This document shows, piece by piece, positions 45,991 to 55,791 of a DNA stretch of 64,000 nucleotides. The notes beneath the pieces were generated by a model that made no database searches, was not told where the DNA came from, and saw nothing but the letters and a program-made list of their open reading frames with translations. The DNA is from Gracilibacillus dipsosauri (GTDB lineage: Bacteria; Bacillota; Bacilli; Bacillales; Amphibacillaceae). The position numbers and the translations under genes were made by a program. The stretch is taken from contig NZ_QGTD01000021.1 of assembly GCF_003176895.1 (NCBI RefSeq), positions 124,001-188,000 on the forward strand. Reading direction: 5' to 3'. Position 1 is the first letter of the stretch; each line of letters begins with the position of its first letter.

Positions 45991-46987
45991 GAAACATGCA
46001 TTAAGAGATAGAGCAAGCTGGAAAGGTTTTATGGTTGCTATTTTTGCAATCCTATTAGTAATTTCTATAGTTTTTAGTATTCGATTTGGCTCTGTGAAGA
46101 TTCCTTTTTTAGAAATTTGGTCAACCTTTAGCGGAAATCTAGAAAGTGAATTTCAGAATATTATTTGGAATATTAGAATTCCGCGAACCATTGTAGCTAT
46201 ATTGGCAGGAGCAAATTTAGCAGTGGCTGGTGTATTACTTCAAGGAATTATGAAGAATCCACTAGCCGATCCATCTATTATTGGTGTATCCAGTGGTGCG
46301 GGTTTAGCAGGAATGATTATCTTAATCCTCTATCCACACCTACCTCATTTACTAACACCTGTTGCGTTTATTGGTGCAACAATCGTAGCTTTTATTGTAT
46401 ATGCATTGGCATGGGAAAAAGGAATTGCCCCAACAAGAATTATCCTAGCAGGTGTAGCTGTTTCTGCATTTTTAGGATCCGGTATATCTGCTTTGATGGT
46501 TTTTTATAGTGATAGAGTACAAGGTACCATTGATTTTATGGTAGGTGGTTTAAGTACAAGAAGCTGGCCAGAAGTGGAAGTGATCCTTCCTTACTCGATC
46601 TTAGGTATTCTTTTGGCCATCATTGGTATCAGAAGAATGAATTTGTTAATGCTTGGGGATCGAACAGCTAGGAGTCTTGGGGCAAGAGTTGAATGGATTA
46701 GGTTCACGATGACGGCTGTCGCAACATTATTGGCTGCAAGTGCTGTCAGTGTCGTTGGCTTATTAGGATTTGTTGGTTTAATAGTTCCTCACACAGCAAG
46801 GTTAATCGTGGGTAATGATTATCGTGTACTCCTACCAGCCTCGATTTTCTTAGGAGCAGCGATTCTACCAGCCTCTGACACTATAGCACGAATCATGTTT
46901 GCTCCAATTGAATTACCGGTAGGAGTGATTATGGGGGCATTAGGAGCGCCATTCTTTCTATATTTATTGAGGAGGAAAATGGTATGA
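45983..46987 (+). CDS. FecCD/BtuC-type ABC permease
   Basis: 334 residues, about nine hydrophobic segments. Family motifs are RIPRTIVAILAGANLAVAGV, MKNPLADPSIIGVSSGAGLA and SVVGLLGFVGLIVPHTARL. Such permeases form homodimers for uptake of metal chelates, haem or B12. It overlaps the binding-protein gene by 8 nt and the ATPase gene by 4 nt. Confidence 0.9.
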   Translation: MNEKHALRDRASWKGFMVAIFAILLVISIVFSIRFGSVKIPFLEIWSTFSGNLESEFQNIIWNIRIPRTIVAILAGANLAVAGVLLQGIMKNPLADPSIIGVSSGAGLAGMIILILYPHLPHLLTPVAFIGATIVAFIVYALAWEKGIAPTRIILAGVAVSAFLGSGISALMVFYSDRVQGTIDFMVGGLSTRSWPEVEVILPYSILGILLAIIGIRRMNLLMLGDRTARSLGARVEWIRFTMTAVATLLAASAVSVVGLLGFVGLIVPHTARLIVGNDYRVLLPASIFLGAAILPASDTIARIMFAPIELPVGVIMGALGAPFFLYLLRRKMV

Positions 46988-47766
46988 CTATATTAAGAAC
47001 TGCTTCCATTTCTCATTTTTTTTCTGATAAACAAGTATTAAAGCAAATGGATTTGGAGCTGAGAGAGGGTCAAATTTATAGCATTATTGGCCCAAATGGA
47101 TCTGGCAAAAGTACATTACTACATATACTTTCTCGTCAGCTAAAGCCAAGTCAAGGTAATGTATATTGGAAGGAAGCAGACCTTTACCGACTTTCACCAA
47201 AAAAAGCAGCACAAGAACTCGCTCTGCTTGCACAAGTCAATGATTCTATGGATTTAACTGTTGAACAATTAATAGCATATGGTCGAACACCACATAAATC
47301 CATGTTTAAGAGGATAGATGAACAGGATCAAATATTAATCGAAGAAGCTATTTCTTTAACTAAGTTAGATTTACTAAGAAAGCGAAATCTTTCTCAACTA
47401 TCGGGAGGAGAAAGACAGCGTGCGTGGATTGCTCTTAATTTGGTACAACAGCCAAAACTGTTATTTTTAGATGAACCAACCACTTACTTAGATATTTCAC
47501 ATCAATTGGAGGTATTGGAAGTAGTAGCACAATTAAAAAGGAATCAAAAGGTAACGATTGTGATGGTTTTACATGATTTGAACCATGCTGCAGCTTACTC
47601 CGATGAAGTGATTGTTGTAAAAAAGGGGTGTATCTATGGTCAAGGAGCACCCGAAAAGATTATGAATCAAAAGATGTTTAAAGAGGTTTTTGGAGTAGAA
47701 GCGGATATCTATAAGGATGGACATGATGAAACTTTACGAATTGTGATGAAACCTTTAAAAAATTGA
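46984..47766 (+). CDS. FecE/BtuD-type ABC ATP-binding protein
   Basis: 260 residues with Walker [10 protein letters not shown], signature LSGGERQR, Walker [12 protein letters not shown] and switch LHD. The [10 protein letters not shown] stretch is typical of siderophore/B12 importer ATPases. It completes an importer whose three genes overlap. The chelatase genes follow after 40 nt in the same orientation with no terminator. Confidence 0.9.
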   Translation: MTILRTASISHFFSDKQVLKQMDLELREGQIYSIIGPNGSGKSTLLHILSRQLKPSQGNVYWKEADLYRLSPKKAAQELALLAQVNDSMDLTVEQLIAYGRTPHKSMFKRIDEQDQILIEEAISLTKLDLLRKRNLSQLSGGERQRAWIALNLVQQPKLLFLDEPTTYLDISHQLEVLEVVAQLKRNQKVTIVMVLHDLNHAAAYSDEVIVVKKGCIYGQGAPEKIMNQKMFKEVFGVEADIYKDGHDETLRIVMKPLKN

Positions 47767-47806
47767 AAGATTACCACTTATTTTTTTGATAGAAAGAGGG
47801 TTAAAT

Positions 47807-48727
47807 GTGAATAATTATCCTTTTACAGCAATTGTCGGGCAAGATAACATGAAAAAAGCACTGATATTGAATGGAATAAACCCTAAGATTGGAGGGGTGT
47901 TAATCCAAGGAGAAAAAGGAACAGCGAAGTCTACTGCTGTTCGAGCATTAGCCGATGTATTAACGAATTCAAAGGTTGTCAATCTCCCCGTGAGTGCTAC
48001 AGAAGATAGTGTAGTAGGGACACTAGATATGGAACATGTACTAAAAACAGGTGAAAAGAAGCTAGAACCAGGAATCCTGGCCAAAGCTAATAGCAATATC
48101 CTTTATGTTGATGAAGTGAATCTATTAGAAGATCATCTAGTAGATATCCTTTTAGATACAGCTGCAATGGGGATCAATCGTATTGAAAGAGAAGGAATTT
48201 CCTATGAACATCCTTCTCGCTTTGTATTAGTAGGAACGATGAATCCCGAAGAGGGGACACTTCGCCCGCAGCTACTAGATCGTTTCGGTTTGTGTGTGGA
48301 TGTCGAAAGCGAGAAACAAGTAGAAGAACGAATGGAAGTTGTTAGGCGTCGAATGGCGTTTGAACATGATCAAGTTCAGTTTGAGAAAGGGTATGAGCAG
48401 GAGCAGAGAATATTACGGCAACAGATACAAAGTGCCCAGCTGCTTCTATCCTCAGTAGAAGTAAATGATGATCTTATCAGTGTGGTAGCAGATTTATCTA
48501 TTGAACTAGGGATCGAGAGTCACCGCGCAGATATAACGGTTATCAATACAGCACGAACGATAGCAGCCTGGAAACAACGTACAGAGGTGCAAGCACAAGA
48601 CATTTATGAAGCAGCAGAACTAGCCTTACCACACCGGTTATTGCAAGATCCTTTACAAGCTACCTCTAGTGAGAAGCTTACCATGGTACTTAATAAAAAG
48701 ATCGTAGAGAACAAATGGATCGTATAA
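47807..48727 (+). CDS. ChlI/BchI-like magnesium-chelatase AAA+ subunit
   Basis: 306 residues. The N-terminus ([16 protein letters not shown]) and Walker [10 protein letters not shown] are those of the chelatase I subunit, with [13 protein letters not shown] as Walker B and insertion helix, VGTMNPEEG as sensor and [14 protein letters not shown]. It would drive metal insertion or removal together with the D and large subunits. I take GTG at 47807 behind AGAGGG, not TTG at 47786. It overlaps the next gene by 13 nt. Confidence 0.88.
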   Translation: MNNYPFTAIVGQDNMKKALILNGINPKIGGVLIQGEKGTAKSTAVRALADVLTNSKVVNLPVSATEDSVVGTLDMEHVLKTGEKKLEPGILAKANSNILYVDEVNLLEDHLVDILLDTAAMGINRIEREGISYEHPSRFVLVGTMNPEEGTLRPQLLDRFGLCVDVESEKQVEERMEVVRRRMAFEHDQVQFEKGYEQEQRILRQQIQSAQLLLSSVEVNDDLISVVADLSIELGIESHRADITVINTARTIAAWKQRTEVQAQDIYEAAELALPHRLLQDPLQATSSEKLTMVLNKKIVENKWIV

Positions 48728-50544
48728 TTGGACAAATGAAGGCGAAGCGTGGAATTGCTGCAGCGCTTGTCCATCCATCATTAGATCGTGTCTGTATTGT
48801 CGGAAACATAGGAACAGGGAAAACGACTGTATTAGAAGCCATCCTTGATTATTTTTCAGATGAAAAAAAAGTGACAATCCCGGCAAATGTAACTGCTGAA
48901 AGGTTATTAGGAGAAAGAGAGATTACATTGCTTTCAAAAAACGAAATAGATTCCTTGTCCCAAAGTCTTCTCTATCAAGCAAAAATCGTTGTATCGGATC
49001 AATTTGCTCTGATGAGGAAGAGTAGTCAAACAATGCTTGTGCAATTGTTAAAGAACAAAGAGTTACAAGTTTATAAGAATTCTAGACTTTCTACTTATCC
49101 TCTTTTAGCAAAATGGTTTTATTGTCTTCATCAAGAGGAGCAAGATAGATCAAACTTAAAACATGCAAGGCTATGTGTGCGAATGTCTCCCGTTTTTGAA
49201 CTATCTGATCGTAGCAGAATTAGCAAATTTTTGGGTGAAGGAACAGGGGAATATAGTAAGGGGGTTATACAAGAAGCAAAACACCGATTACCTCATGTTC
49301 GAGTTCCCGAAAGGATGCTACGTCTAGCAATCGAAATAGTAATACGTTCAGGATGTAAAAACCAAGAGGCAGATATCGATTTAGTGGAAACTGCCCGTGC
49401 ATTAGCAGCTTTAGACTTCTGTGAAAGCATAGAGCAGAGACATATAGAAGAGGCTGCTGAATATGTCGTGTCCCATCGAATGGGGGAGCATCAAGAATCT
49501 CCAACCTCTGAAGATTCATCTTCAACCACTGATGAAGAGCGTTTCACAGCTGACCTGCAGGAAAGAAATAACCAAACTGCTGATGAAGAAACAAAAACAG
49601 TGGATAGTGATAAAGAAAGTCATGCTAGAACGGATAAGCATCCGTCAAAAGAGTCATTTCCTAATGAACAAGTAGACTCTGACGGGATGGATGAGGAAGT
49701 AGAGCGGATGATTGCATCACTTAACGTTCAGGCTGAGTTACTCTTTACGAAAAATAAAAGGAATCCGTACAATTTAAATGGTAAGCATCAAGAGTCCAGG
49801 TCTGTAGGAGGGAATGGTCGGACAATTCGAATAATCAGTAGGCAATCAGAATCACTTTCTCTTCATCATACCTTGGTAGCCGCAGCTCCGTTTATGAAAG
49901 TTCGTACTCCTAGACAGGGGATGAAATGGGCAATTGAAAAGGAAGACATGCGTTTTAAATGGAAGAGCAAACGTGAGGGTTTTACCATCCTTTTCTTAGT
50001 TGATGCTAGCCGTTCCATTGCAGTGAAACAGCGGATGAAAGTAGTAAAAGGTGCGATTATGGAGCTATTGCGTCAAGCGTACCAAAAAAGAGATCGAATT
50101 GGTCTCGTTACGTTTAGAAAAACGGAAGCAGTTGAAATATTACCTTTTACGAATAATTTTTCAGAAGCAAAGAAAAGACTTGAGGAAATTGCTACAGGTG
50201 GAAAAACACCGTTAGCAGCCGGGTTACAGCAGGCATTAAGGATATGTGTAAAGGAAAAACGGCTGAATAAGCAATCAGTACCTTACGTAGTTATTGTCAC
50301 GGATGGAAACGCTAATGAAACAGTCCTTCCAGGTGGTACGGCAGCACAAGCGAGAAATGAGGCCTATCGTATAGCAAGAAGTATTGCTAATGAACATATT
50401 CCCGTGTCCGTCATTGATACACAGAGTGGAAGGAATAGATTTGGCTTAGCGGAAGAACTAGCAAATGCTTTGCATGGCGAATATATCTCACTAGATATCT
50501 TGACGGAAAAGTATATTACAGAAGTAGTTCAAAATAAACGGTAG
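48715..50544 (+). CDS. ChlD/BchD-like chelatase subunit with VWA domain
   Basis: 609 residues. The N-terminal AAA+ domain has Walker [11 protein letters not shown] but a weak Walker B. An acidic, Ser/Thr-rich linker spans about residues 262–330. The C-terminal VWA domain has an intact MIDAS ([11 protein letters not shown], then TPLAAGL and VTDGNANE). This is the usual split of ChlD. It bridges the I subunit and the large CobN/ChlH subunit, here encoded 48 nt downstream. Confidence 0.87.
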   Translation: MDRIIGQMKAKRGIAAALVHPSLDRVCIVGNIGTGKTTVLEAILDYFSDEKKVTIPANVTAERLLGEREITLLSKNEIDSLSQSLLYQAKIVVSDQFALMRKSSQTMLVQLLKNKELQVYKNSRLSTYPLLAKWFYCLHQEEQDRSNLKHARLCVRMSPVFELSDRSRISKFLGEGTGEYSKGVIQEAKHRLPHVRVPERMLRLAIEIVIRSGCKNQEADIDLVETARALAALDFCESIEQRHIEEAAEYVVSHRMGEHQESPTSEDSSSTTDEERFTADLQERNNQTADEETKTVDSDKESHARTDKHPSKESFPNEQVDSDGMDEEVERMIASLNVQAELLFTKNKRNPYNLNGKHQESRSVGGNGRTIRIISRQSESLSLHHTLVAAAPFMKVRTPRQGMKWAIEKEDMRFKWKSKREGFTILFLVDASRSIAVKQRMKVVKGAIMELLRQAYQKRDRIGLVTFRKTEAVEILPFTNNFSEAKKRLEEIATGGKTPLAAGLQQALRICVKEKRLNKQSVPYVVIVTDGNANETVLPGGTAAQARNEAYRIARSIANEHIPVSVIDTQSGRNRFGLAEELANALHGEYISLDILTEKYITEVVQNKR

Positions 50545-50592
50545 GATTGATTTGTCTATTCCAATTTTAGAGAAGGGAGCGTATACGTATAT

Positions 50593-53500
50593 ATGCATAT
50601 CATTTTTGCAACTTCTTCATCTGGAACACTTAATGAAGCTAGAAAAGCACATACGGGAGTACTAAAAACTTATCCGAATATAAAACTTTCTTTATTTTCA
50701 ATGGAGGAATCGTTGCATGCAGAGCAGTGGAGCCGATTCGAACATGCATGTAGCTCAGCGAATATATTCATTTATGATCCACATGGTGCTGACAATGAAG
50801 TGATGGAGCGAATGGTGGATATTTGTAAAGCATACGAATGTGATCAACTGTCATTGATGATTAATGGGGCAAAGTGGGAAGAATTCATCCGTTTTGGTCC
50901 ACTAGATGGAAGCGACATACAGCTAGAACCTAGATCTGGACAATTAGCAATATCTGATAAGAATAACGATGATGTGGATCAACAAAAACTAAGGAAGCAA
51001 GCACTAGAAGATTATGAGCAGATTAAACGCTACTGGCATGCCTCTAGTATCCCAAATTGGCAAGAATTAATCTATTTTGTAGCAAATCTCTATGGAGAAA
51101 CAGGAGTTCCTTTAGCAAAAGCCCCAAGTTATCATGATAAAACAGGTATCATTGATCCCGAAAACAATATTTACTATGACAGTGTCGATTTATTCTTGCA
51201 TGAGTGTGGAGAGGATCCATTTAAACCTAAAATAGTCTTCTTTTATCTTGCTTCACAAGCTAGAATAAAGACAGTAGACATGATAAGAGAACTTAAAGAG
51301 CGCTTAAAACCTTTTGCCACCGTTATTCCGATCGGCTTTTCAAGTATTATGAAGCTGGATGTAGAAGAATTGGATCGTATATTCACGGAGATGACAGATA
51401 AAATAGAATTAATTGTTAATTTTATTGGTTTTCGTTTAGGAACAGGACCCAAAGGAGAAGGTAGAGCAGATGTCGCAGAGTGGTTGGAGAAACTAAATGT
51501 TCCGATGATTCATCCCTTTTTCCTAACACGAACGACATTAACAGAATGGGAAGAAGCAAAGAGCCTCTATTCTGTAGAAGCTATGGTGAACGTCGTGTTA
51601 CCTGAGCTGGATGGAGCCATTGAAACTTATCCTATTGCAGCGATACAATCTATAGGTTTTGATGAAAAATATCAATTTGAGATAAAAGAACTTGCTTTAA
51701 TAGAGGATCGTGTGAACTATTTTATTCATCGGATCGATCGGTGGCTACGCTTGCGTCGGACCGAAAATCGTTACAAGCGGCTTGCTTTGATAGGTTATAA
51801 TTACCCACCTGGAGAAGGAAATTTGTTTAGTGGATCTTTTCTAGATACCTTTAGCTCTATTTCTGCCCTACTAAATAAATTAGCCGAAGAAGGTTATCAG
51901 GTTGAGCCAATGTCAAAAGAAGAGCTGGAGATACAATTCAGACGATATCAATTGTTTAATGAAACAAGTTGGGGTGTGGATGAGGATTTAGATGAACGAT
52001 TGCGATATTCGGTCGATAAAGCAAATCTCCATCTAAACAAGTATCGGGAGCAGGAAAAGGTCAACAGCTATTGGGGTCACTATCCAGGGAAAATAATGAC
52101 GGATGGAACGGATTTCTTCATTCCTGGGTTTATCAACGGTAATGTTTTTATTGGATTACAGCCTAGTAGAACTGGCAGTGACCGAGATTCGTCCACGAAT
52201 TACCATGATCAATCTATTCCTCCACATCATCAATATCAAGCGTTTTATACATGGCTGGAGAAAGAATTTCGGTCAGATGCGATTGTTCATATCGGAACCC
52301 ATGGCACATTGGAATATTTACCTGGGAAAGAAAATGGAATGTCTTCAGCATGTTTTCCGGATCAGCTAGTTCAGTCACTTCCGCATTTCTATCTTTACTA
52401 TATTGGTAATCCTTCCGAGGCCATGCTTGCTAAACGTCGTACACATGCCGTGGTAAGTAGCTATCAAGCACCGCCGTTTAGAGAGGGTGGGCTGCATGGA
52501 GTTTATCTAGAACTAGAACATTTATTACACGAATATCGAGAAGCAGAACAGCTTGATCCACTTCGATGTGGAAAAATTTTGGAAGAGATAGAAGCTATAG
52601 CAAATAAAAGTGGATTTTCCAATAAGCAATTCGAGGAGATTGAGCAAGAGTTACACCGCATGCAATATGCTCTAATCCCATATGGATTACATACAATTGG
52701 AGAAGGCTTGGGTCATGAGGATGCGATAGATCATACGGTATATACGATGCGAAAAGAACACAAAGGCATAATGAGTTTGAAAAACTTAGTTGTCCAGCTA
52801 AAGCCTGCTTTGGAAGATCGAGAGGGAGTTTTAGAAAAGGAAGCAGCAATTTTATTAGAAAAATATATAGAATCAAAGGAAATACCTTATGCCAAGGAAG
52901 ATTCTCTTGTAAAAGCCGCTTCAAATACTTTAGCATATGGGGAACATATTTATCTGCAAGCAAGAGGAAATAAGGAGCTTCCTTCTATTATAAGAGCATT
53001 AAATGGTGGCTATCTTTCAGCCAAATTGGCAGGCGATGTATATCGAAATCCAGAATCGTTACCAACCGGATCTAACGTCTATCAATTTGATCCCCGTTCT
53101 GTACCTAGCTCTTCTGCCATTAATAGAGGCAAAGAGATAGCAGAAGCAACACTAGCACAATATTATGAAGCAAATGGACGAATTCCTCACACGGTGGCCT
53201 GCGTACTCTGGGGTGTTGAAACCTCCAGAACCCAAGGTGAGACCATTGGACAGATTCTCGCATATGTTGGAGCAAAAGCAGTAAAACGCTCTGATGCTAC
53301 CAATATGACTTTTGAGCTCATACCACTTGCTGAGCTAGGGAGACCAAGAATAAATGTAGCAATTAGTATATCCGGCGTTTTTCGCGATTTATTTCCGAAT
53401 GCTATAGAGGAATTGAACAACCTGTTTCAAAAAATTTCACTTGCAAATGAAGAGGAAGATAATAATTTCTTCAAATCCTTAACCTTAAAAATCAAAAAGG

Positions 53501-54258
53501 CATTGTTGAGGGAAGGATATACAGAAGATGATGCGTTTGATTTGGCAACTTCACGAATTTTCGGGCCTAGAGCGGGTGAGTATGGGACTGGAATTAATCA
53601 TATGATCGAGGGTGGCAATTGGGATAACGAAGAGGAATTAGGTGAGATGTACAAACACCACAGTCACTATGTCTATAGTAAAGTAAGAAGGGGGGAAAGC
53701 TTTCCTTCGTTATATGATGTGAATATGGAAGCAGCTGATGTTGTATCACAGTTACGTGCAAGTCATGAATACGAAATTACTGATTTAGATGATTATTACA
53801 ATTTTTTTGGTGGATTGTCCAAATCTATTGAAAAAGTTAAAGGTAGGAAGGTTGATATTTATATAACAGATACAACTCAAATAACTCCTCACACAGAGAG
53901 TGTTAAGTATGCTATTAATCGTGGGGTTAGAACACGCTTAACTAACCCAAAATGGATAGAAGGATTGCTTAAGCACCCATATCATGGTGTACAACATATG
54001 GCTAAAAAGACAGAGAATTTACTAGGATTAGCCGCAACTACTAATCAAGTGGAGGATTGGGTTTTTTCTAATATTCATGACACTTACGTAAGAGATGAAA
54101 CATTACAAGAGAGGATTCGTCAAGCAAATTCTCATGCCTATCGTCAGTTATTAGGAACTTTGGTTGAGGTGACAGAGCGCGGTTATTGGAAGCCTACAGA
54201 AGAACAATGGCAAAATCTAAAAGAAGCCTTTTTAGAAACAGAAGCCTCGATGGAATGA
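50593..54258 (+). CDS. CobN/ChlH-family chelatase large subunit
   Basis: 1221 residues, normal for CobN/ChlH. Conserved blocks include HIGTHGTLEYLPGKENGMS near residue 565, HTVACVLWGVETSRTQGETI near 865, and FGPRAGEYGTGINHMIEGG near 990. The family inserts Co, Mg or another metal into a tetrapyrrole; some homologues in haem-uptake loci are reported to remove metal instead. No cobalamin or chlorophyll gene is in the window and the operon starts at Zur boxes, so a role in zinc economy is likely (inference). The substrate is undetermined. Confidence 0.88.
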   Translation: MHIIFATSSSGTLNEARKAHTGVLKTYPNIKLSLFSMEESLHAEQWSRFEHACSSANIFIYDPHGADNEVMERMVDICKAYECDQLSLMINGAKWEEFIRFGPLDGSDIQLEPRSGQLAISDKNNDDVDQQKLRKQALEDYEQIKRYWHASSIPNWQELIYFVANLYGETGVPLAKAPSYHDKTGIIDPENNIYYDSVDLFLHECGEDPFKPKIVFFYLASQARIKTVDMIRELKERLKPFATVIPIGFSSIMKLDVEELDRIFTEMTDKIELIVNFIGFRLGTGPKGEGRADVAEWLEKLNVPMIHPFFLTRTTLTEWEEAKSLYSVEAMVNVVLPELDGAIETYPIAAIQSIGFDEKYQFEIKELALIEDRVNYFIHRIDRWLRLRRTENRYKRLALIGYNYPPGEGNLFSGSFLDTFSSISALLNKLAEEGYQVEPMSKEELEIQFRRYQLFNETSWGVDEDLDERLRYSVDKANLHLNKYREQEKVNSYWGHYPGKIMTDGTDFFIPGFINGNVFIGLQPSRTGSDRDSSTNYHDQSIPPHHQYQAFYTWLEKEFRSDAIVHIGTHGTLEYLPGKENGMSSACFPDQLVQSLPHFYLYYIGNPSEAMLAKRRTHAVVSSYQAPPFREGGLHGVYLELEHLLHEYREAEQLDPLRCGKILEEIEAIANKSGFSNKQFEEIEQELHRMQYALIPYGLHTIGEGLGHEDAIDHTVYTMRKEHKGIMSLKNLVVQLKPALEDREGVLEKEAAILLEKYIESKEIPYAKEDSLVKAASNTLAYGEHIYLQARGNKELPSIIRALNGGYLSAKLAGDVYRNPESLPTGSNVYQFDPRSVPSSSAINRGKEIAEATLAQYYEANGRIPHTVACVLWGVETSRTQGETIGQILAYVGAKAVKRSDATNMTFELIPLAELGRPRINVAISISGVFRDLFPNAIEELNNLFQKISLANEEEDNNFFKSLTLKIKKALLREGYTEDDAFDLATSRIFGPRAGEYGTGINHMIEGGNWDNEEELGEMYKHHSHYVYSKVRRGESFPSLYDVNMEAADVVSQLRASHEYEITDLDDYYNFFGGLSKSIEKVKGRKVDIYITDTTQITPHTESVKYAINRGVRTRLTNPKWIEGLLKHPYHGVQHMAKKTENLLGLAATTNQVEDWVFSNIHDTYVRDETLQERIRQANSHAYRQLLGTLVEVTERGYWKPTEEQWQNLKEAFLETEASME

Positions 54259-54281
54259 GCACGAGATTATTTTCATCCAGT

Positions 54282-54353
54282 AAATCGTAATCATTACTAT
54301 TTACATTATTAAAAAGTTGTTATATAATGTTCAATGCGTAATCATTACGATTT
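54282..54353 (+). promoter_or_regulatory. Promoter with Zur-like boxes 3 and 4 (rpsN paralogue)
   Basis: TTTACA (54300–54305), 17-bp spacer, TATAAT (54323–54328). Box 3 at 54282–54302 (AAATCGTAAT-C-ATTACTATTT, one mismatch) abuts the -35, and box 4 at 54333–54353 (AATGCGTAAT-C-ATTACGATTT, two mismatches) covers the start of transcription. The promoter is bracketed by boxes on both sides. Confidence 0.88.
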
Positions 54354-54404
54354 AATAGAGGTTTTGATATAAAAGATAAAAAATATAGAAAGGAGTTAGT
54401 CAAA

Positions 54405-54674
54405 ATGGCTAAAAAATCTAAAATTGCAAAAGCAAAAAAACGCCAAAAAATGGTGGAACAATATGCTGCCTTAAGAAAAGAGTTAAAAGCAAAGGGCGAT
54501 TATGAAGCTCTTCGTAAGTTACCACGAGACTCATCACCAACTCGTTTAAAAAACCGTTGCGAGATTACTGGAAGACCACGTGGCTATATGAGAAAATTCA
54601 ACATGTCACGCATTGCCTTTAGAGAGTATGCACATAAAGGACAAATTCCCGGCGTGAAAAAATCTAGTTGGTAA
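54405..54674 (+). CDS. rpsN: Ribosomal protein S14, zinc-free paralogue
   Basis: 89 residues. It has one Cys ([16 protein letters not shown]) and lacks the CxxC zinc ribbon of the housekeeping short S14. Length and sequence match B. subtilis RpsNB, which replaces the zinc form when zinc is scarce and is repressed by Zur. It starts after AAAGGAG. The double Zur-box promoter upstream is independent support for the zinc theme of the whole region. Confidence 0.95.
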   Translation: MAKKSKIAKAKKRQKMVEQYAALRKELKAKGDYEALRKLPRDSSPTRLKNRCEITGRPRGYMRKFNMSRIAFREYAHKGQIPGVKKSSW

Positions 54675-54701
54675 TGGCACATGTAGAGAATGAAATAAGT
54701 A

Positions 54702-54739
54702 ACAGGGACATCTCGAAGTGTTGTCCCTGTATTATTTTT
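54702..54739 (+). terminator. Terminator between rpsN and the first cobW gene
   Basis: ACAGGGACA / TGTCCCTGT, 9-bp stem, followed by ATTATTTTTG. The downstream cobW gene has no Zur box of its own, so readthrough is likely. Confidence 0.75.
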
Positions 54740-54778
54740 GATATACAGAAACGTATATAGCAAGAGGAGGAAAGCCCA

Positions 54779-55744
54779 TTGTCAACAGAACAAACGATTC
54801 CAGTAACCATTTTAACTGGTTTTTTAGGTGCAGGAAAAACAACATTGCTTAATCACTTATTAAAGGGCATGTCTGACCAAAAAATTGCGGTCATCATCAA
54901 TGAATTTGGCGACACATCCATTGACAGTCACTTGGTAGTGTCAACGAAGGAAGAAATTATCGAAATTAACAGTGGTTGTATTTGCTGTAATGTACGAGGT
55001 GATTTAATAAACATCTTAAGTAATCTGATAAAGCAAGAAGAAAACATCGATCGCATTGTCATTGAGACAACAGGTATGGCTAATCCAGCTCCGATTATTC
55101 AAACCTTCCTAATGGATGAACAAACAGCAATGGCATTTGAAATAGATAGTGTGATTACGATGGTTGATGCCAAGCATATCTGGCAACATTTAAAGGAAGA
55201 AGAACCCGGGCAACAAATCGCTTTTGCAGATGTCCTGCTATTAAATAAAATGGATTTGATCACAGAAAATGAAAAGAAAGAACTGGAACAACAACTGATT
55301 AACATGAATCCACATGCAAAACAGGTATACACTACCTATGCAAATATAGACAGCCGAGATTTAATAGGGAAGAGATCCTTTGATTTAGATAATATATTAA
55401 ACATAGATCCCAATCTATTAGTTGAAACACATCACCATCATCATAATGATCAAATCACTTCCTTTGTTTTTCGAGAGGATCGTCCGCTTGATCTAGATAA
55501 AGTGAATCATTGGTTTGCCTATTTAGTTCAATTTAAAGGTGAACATTTATATCGATATAAAGGTGTCCTCTATATAAAACAATTGGAGAAAAGAGTTGTT
55601 TTTCAAGGTGTACATATGCTGTTTGCAGGTACAGAGGGAGTTGCATGGGCGAACGACGAAAAACGACAAAGTGAGATAGTATTTATTGGCAAGGAACTCA
55701 ACTATCGAGAGCTAGCAAAGGGATTTCAATATTGTTTAGCTTAA
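54779..55744 (+). CDS. COG0523/CobW-family metal-chaperone GTPase 1
   Basis: 321 residues. P-loop GFLGAGKTT, then the metal-binding SGCICCNV (CxCC) near residue 65, and NKMD for guanine specificity. A His5 tract (THHHHHND) near residues 217–221 can bind zinc. It starts with TTG at 54779 behind GAGGAGG. Zur-linked members act as zinc chaperones; ZagA (YciC) of B. subtilis is the nearest known case. This copy is shorter than the two downstream. Confidence 0.88.
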   Translation: MSTEQTIPVTILTGFLGAGKTTLLNHLLKGMSDQKIAVIINEFGDTSIDSHLVVSTKEEIIEINSGCICCNVRGDLINILSNLIKQEENIDRIVIETTGMANPAPIIQTFLMDEQTAMAFEIDSVITMVDAKHIWQHLKEEEPGQQIAFADVLLLNKMDLITENEKKELEQQLINMNPHAKQVYTTYANIDSRDLIGKRSFDLDNILNIDPNLLVETHHHHHNDQITSFVFREDRPLDLDKVNHWFAYLVQFKGEHLYRYKGVLYIKQLEKRVVFQGVHMLFAGTEGVAWANDEKRQSEIVFIGKELNYRELAKGFQYCLA

Positions 55745-55755
55745 TTTTGCGATGT

Positions 55756-55776
55756 AAATCGTAATTATTATTATTT
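55756..55776 (+). promoter_or_regulatory. Zur-like box 5
   Basis: AAATCGTAAT-T-ATTATTATTT: exact left half, two mismatches in the right half. It lies 16 nt before the oxidoreductase start, so it could control the last five genes of the cluster. Confidence 0.7.
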
Positions 55777-55791
55777 ATAAGGGTGGTAACT

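Noticed and set aside
50593-54258. Calling the large chelatase a cobalamin biosynthesis cobaltochelatase
   Set aside because: No corrin genes are in the window, and the operon starts at Zur boxes; I keep only the family name.
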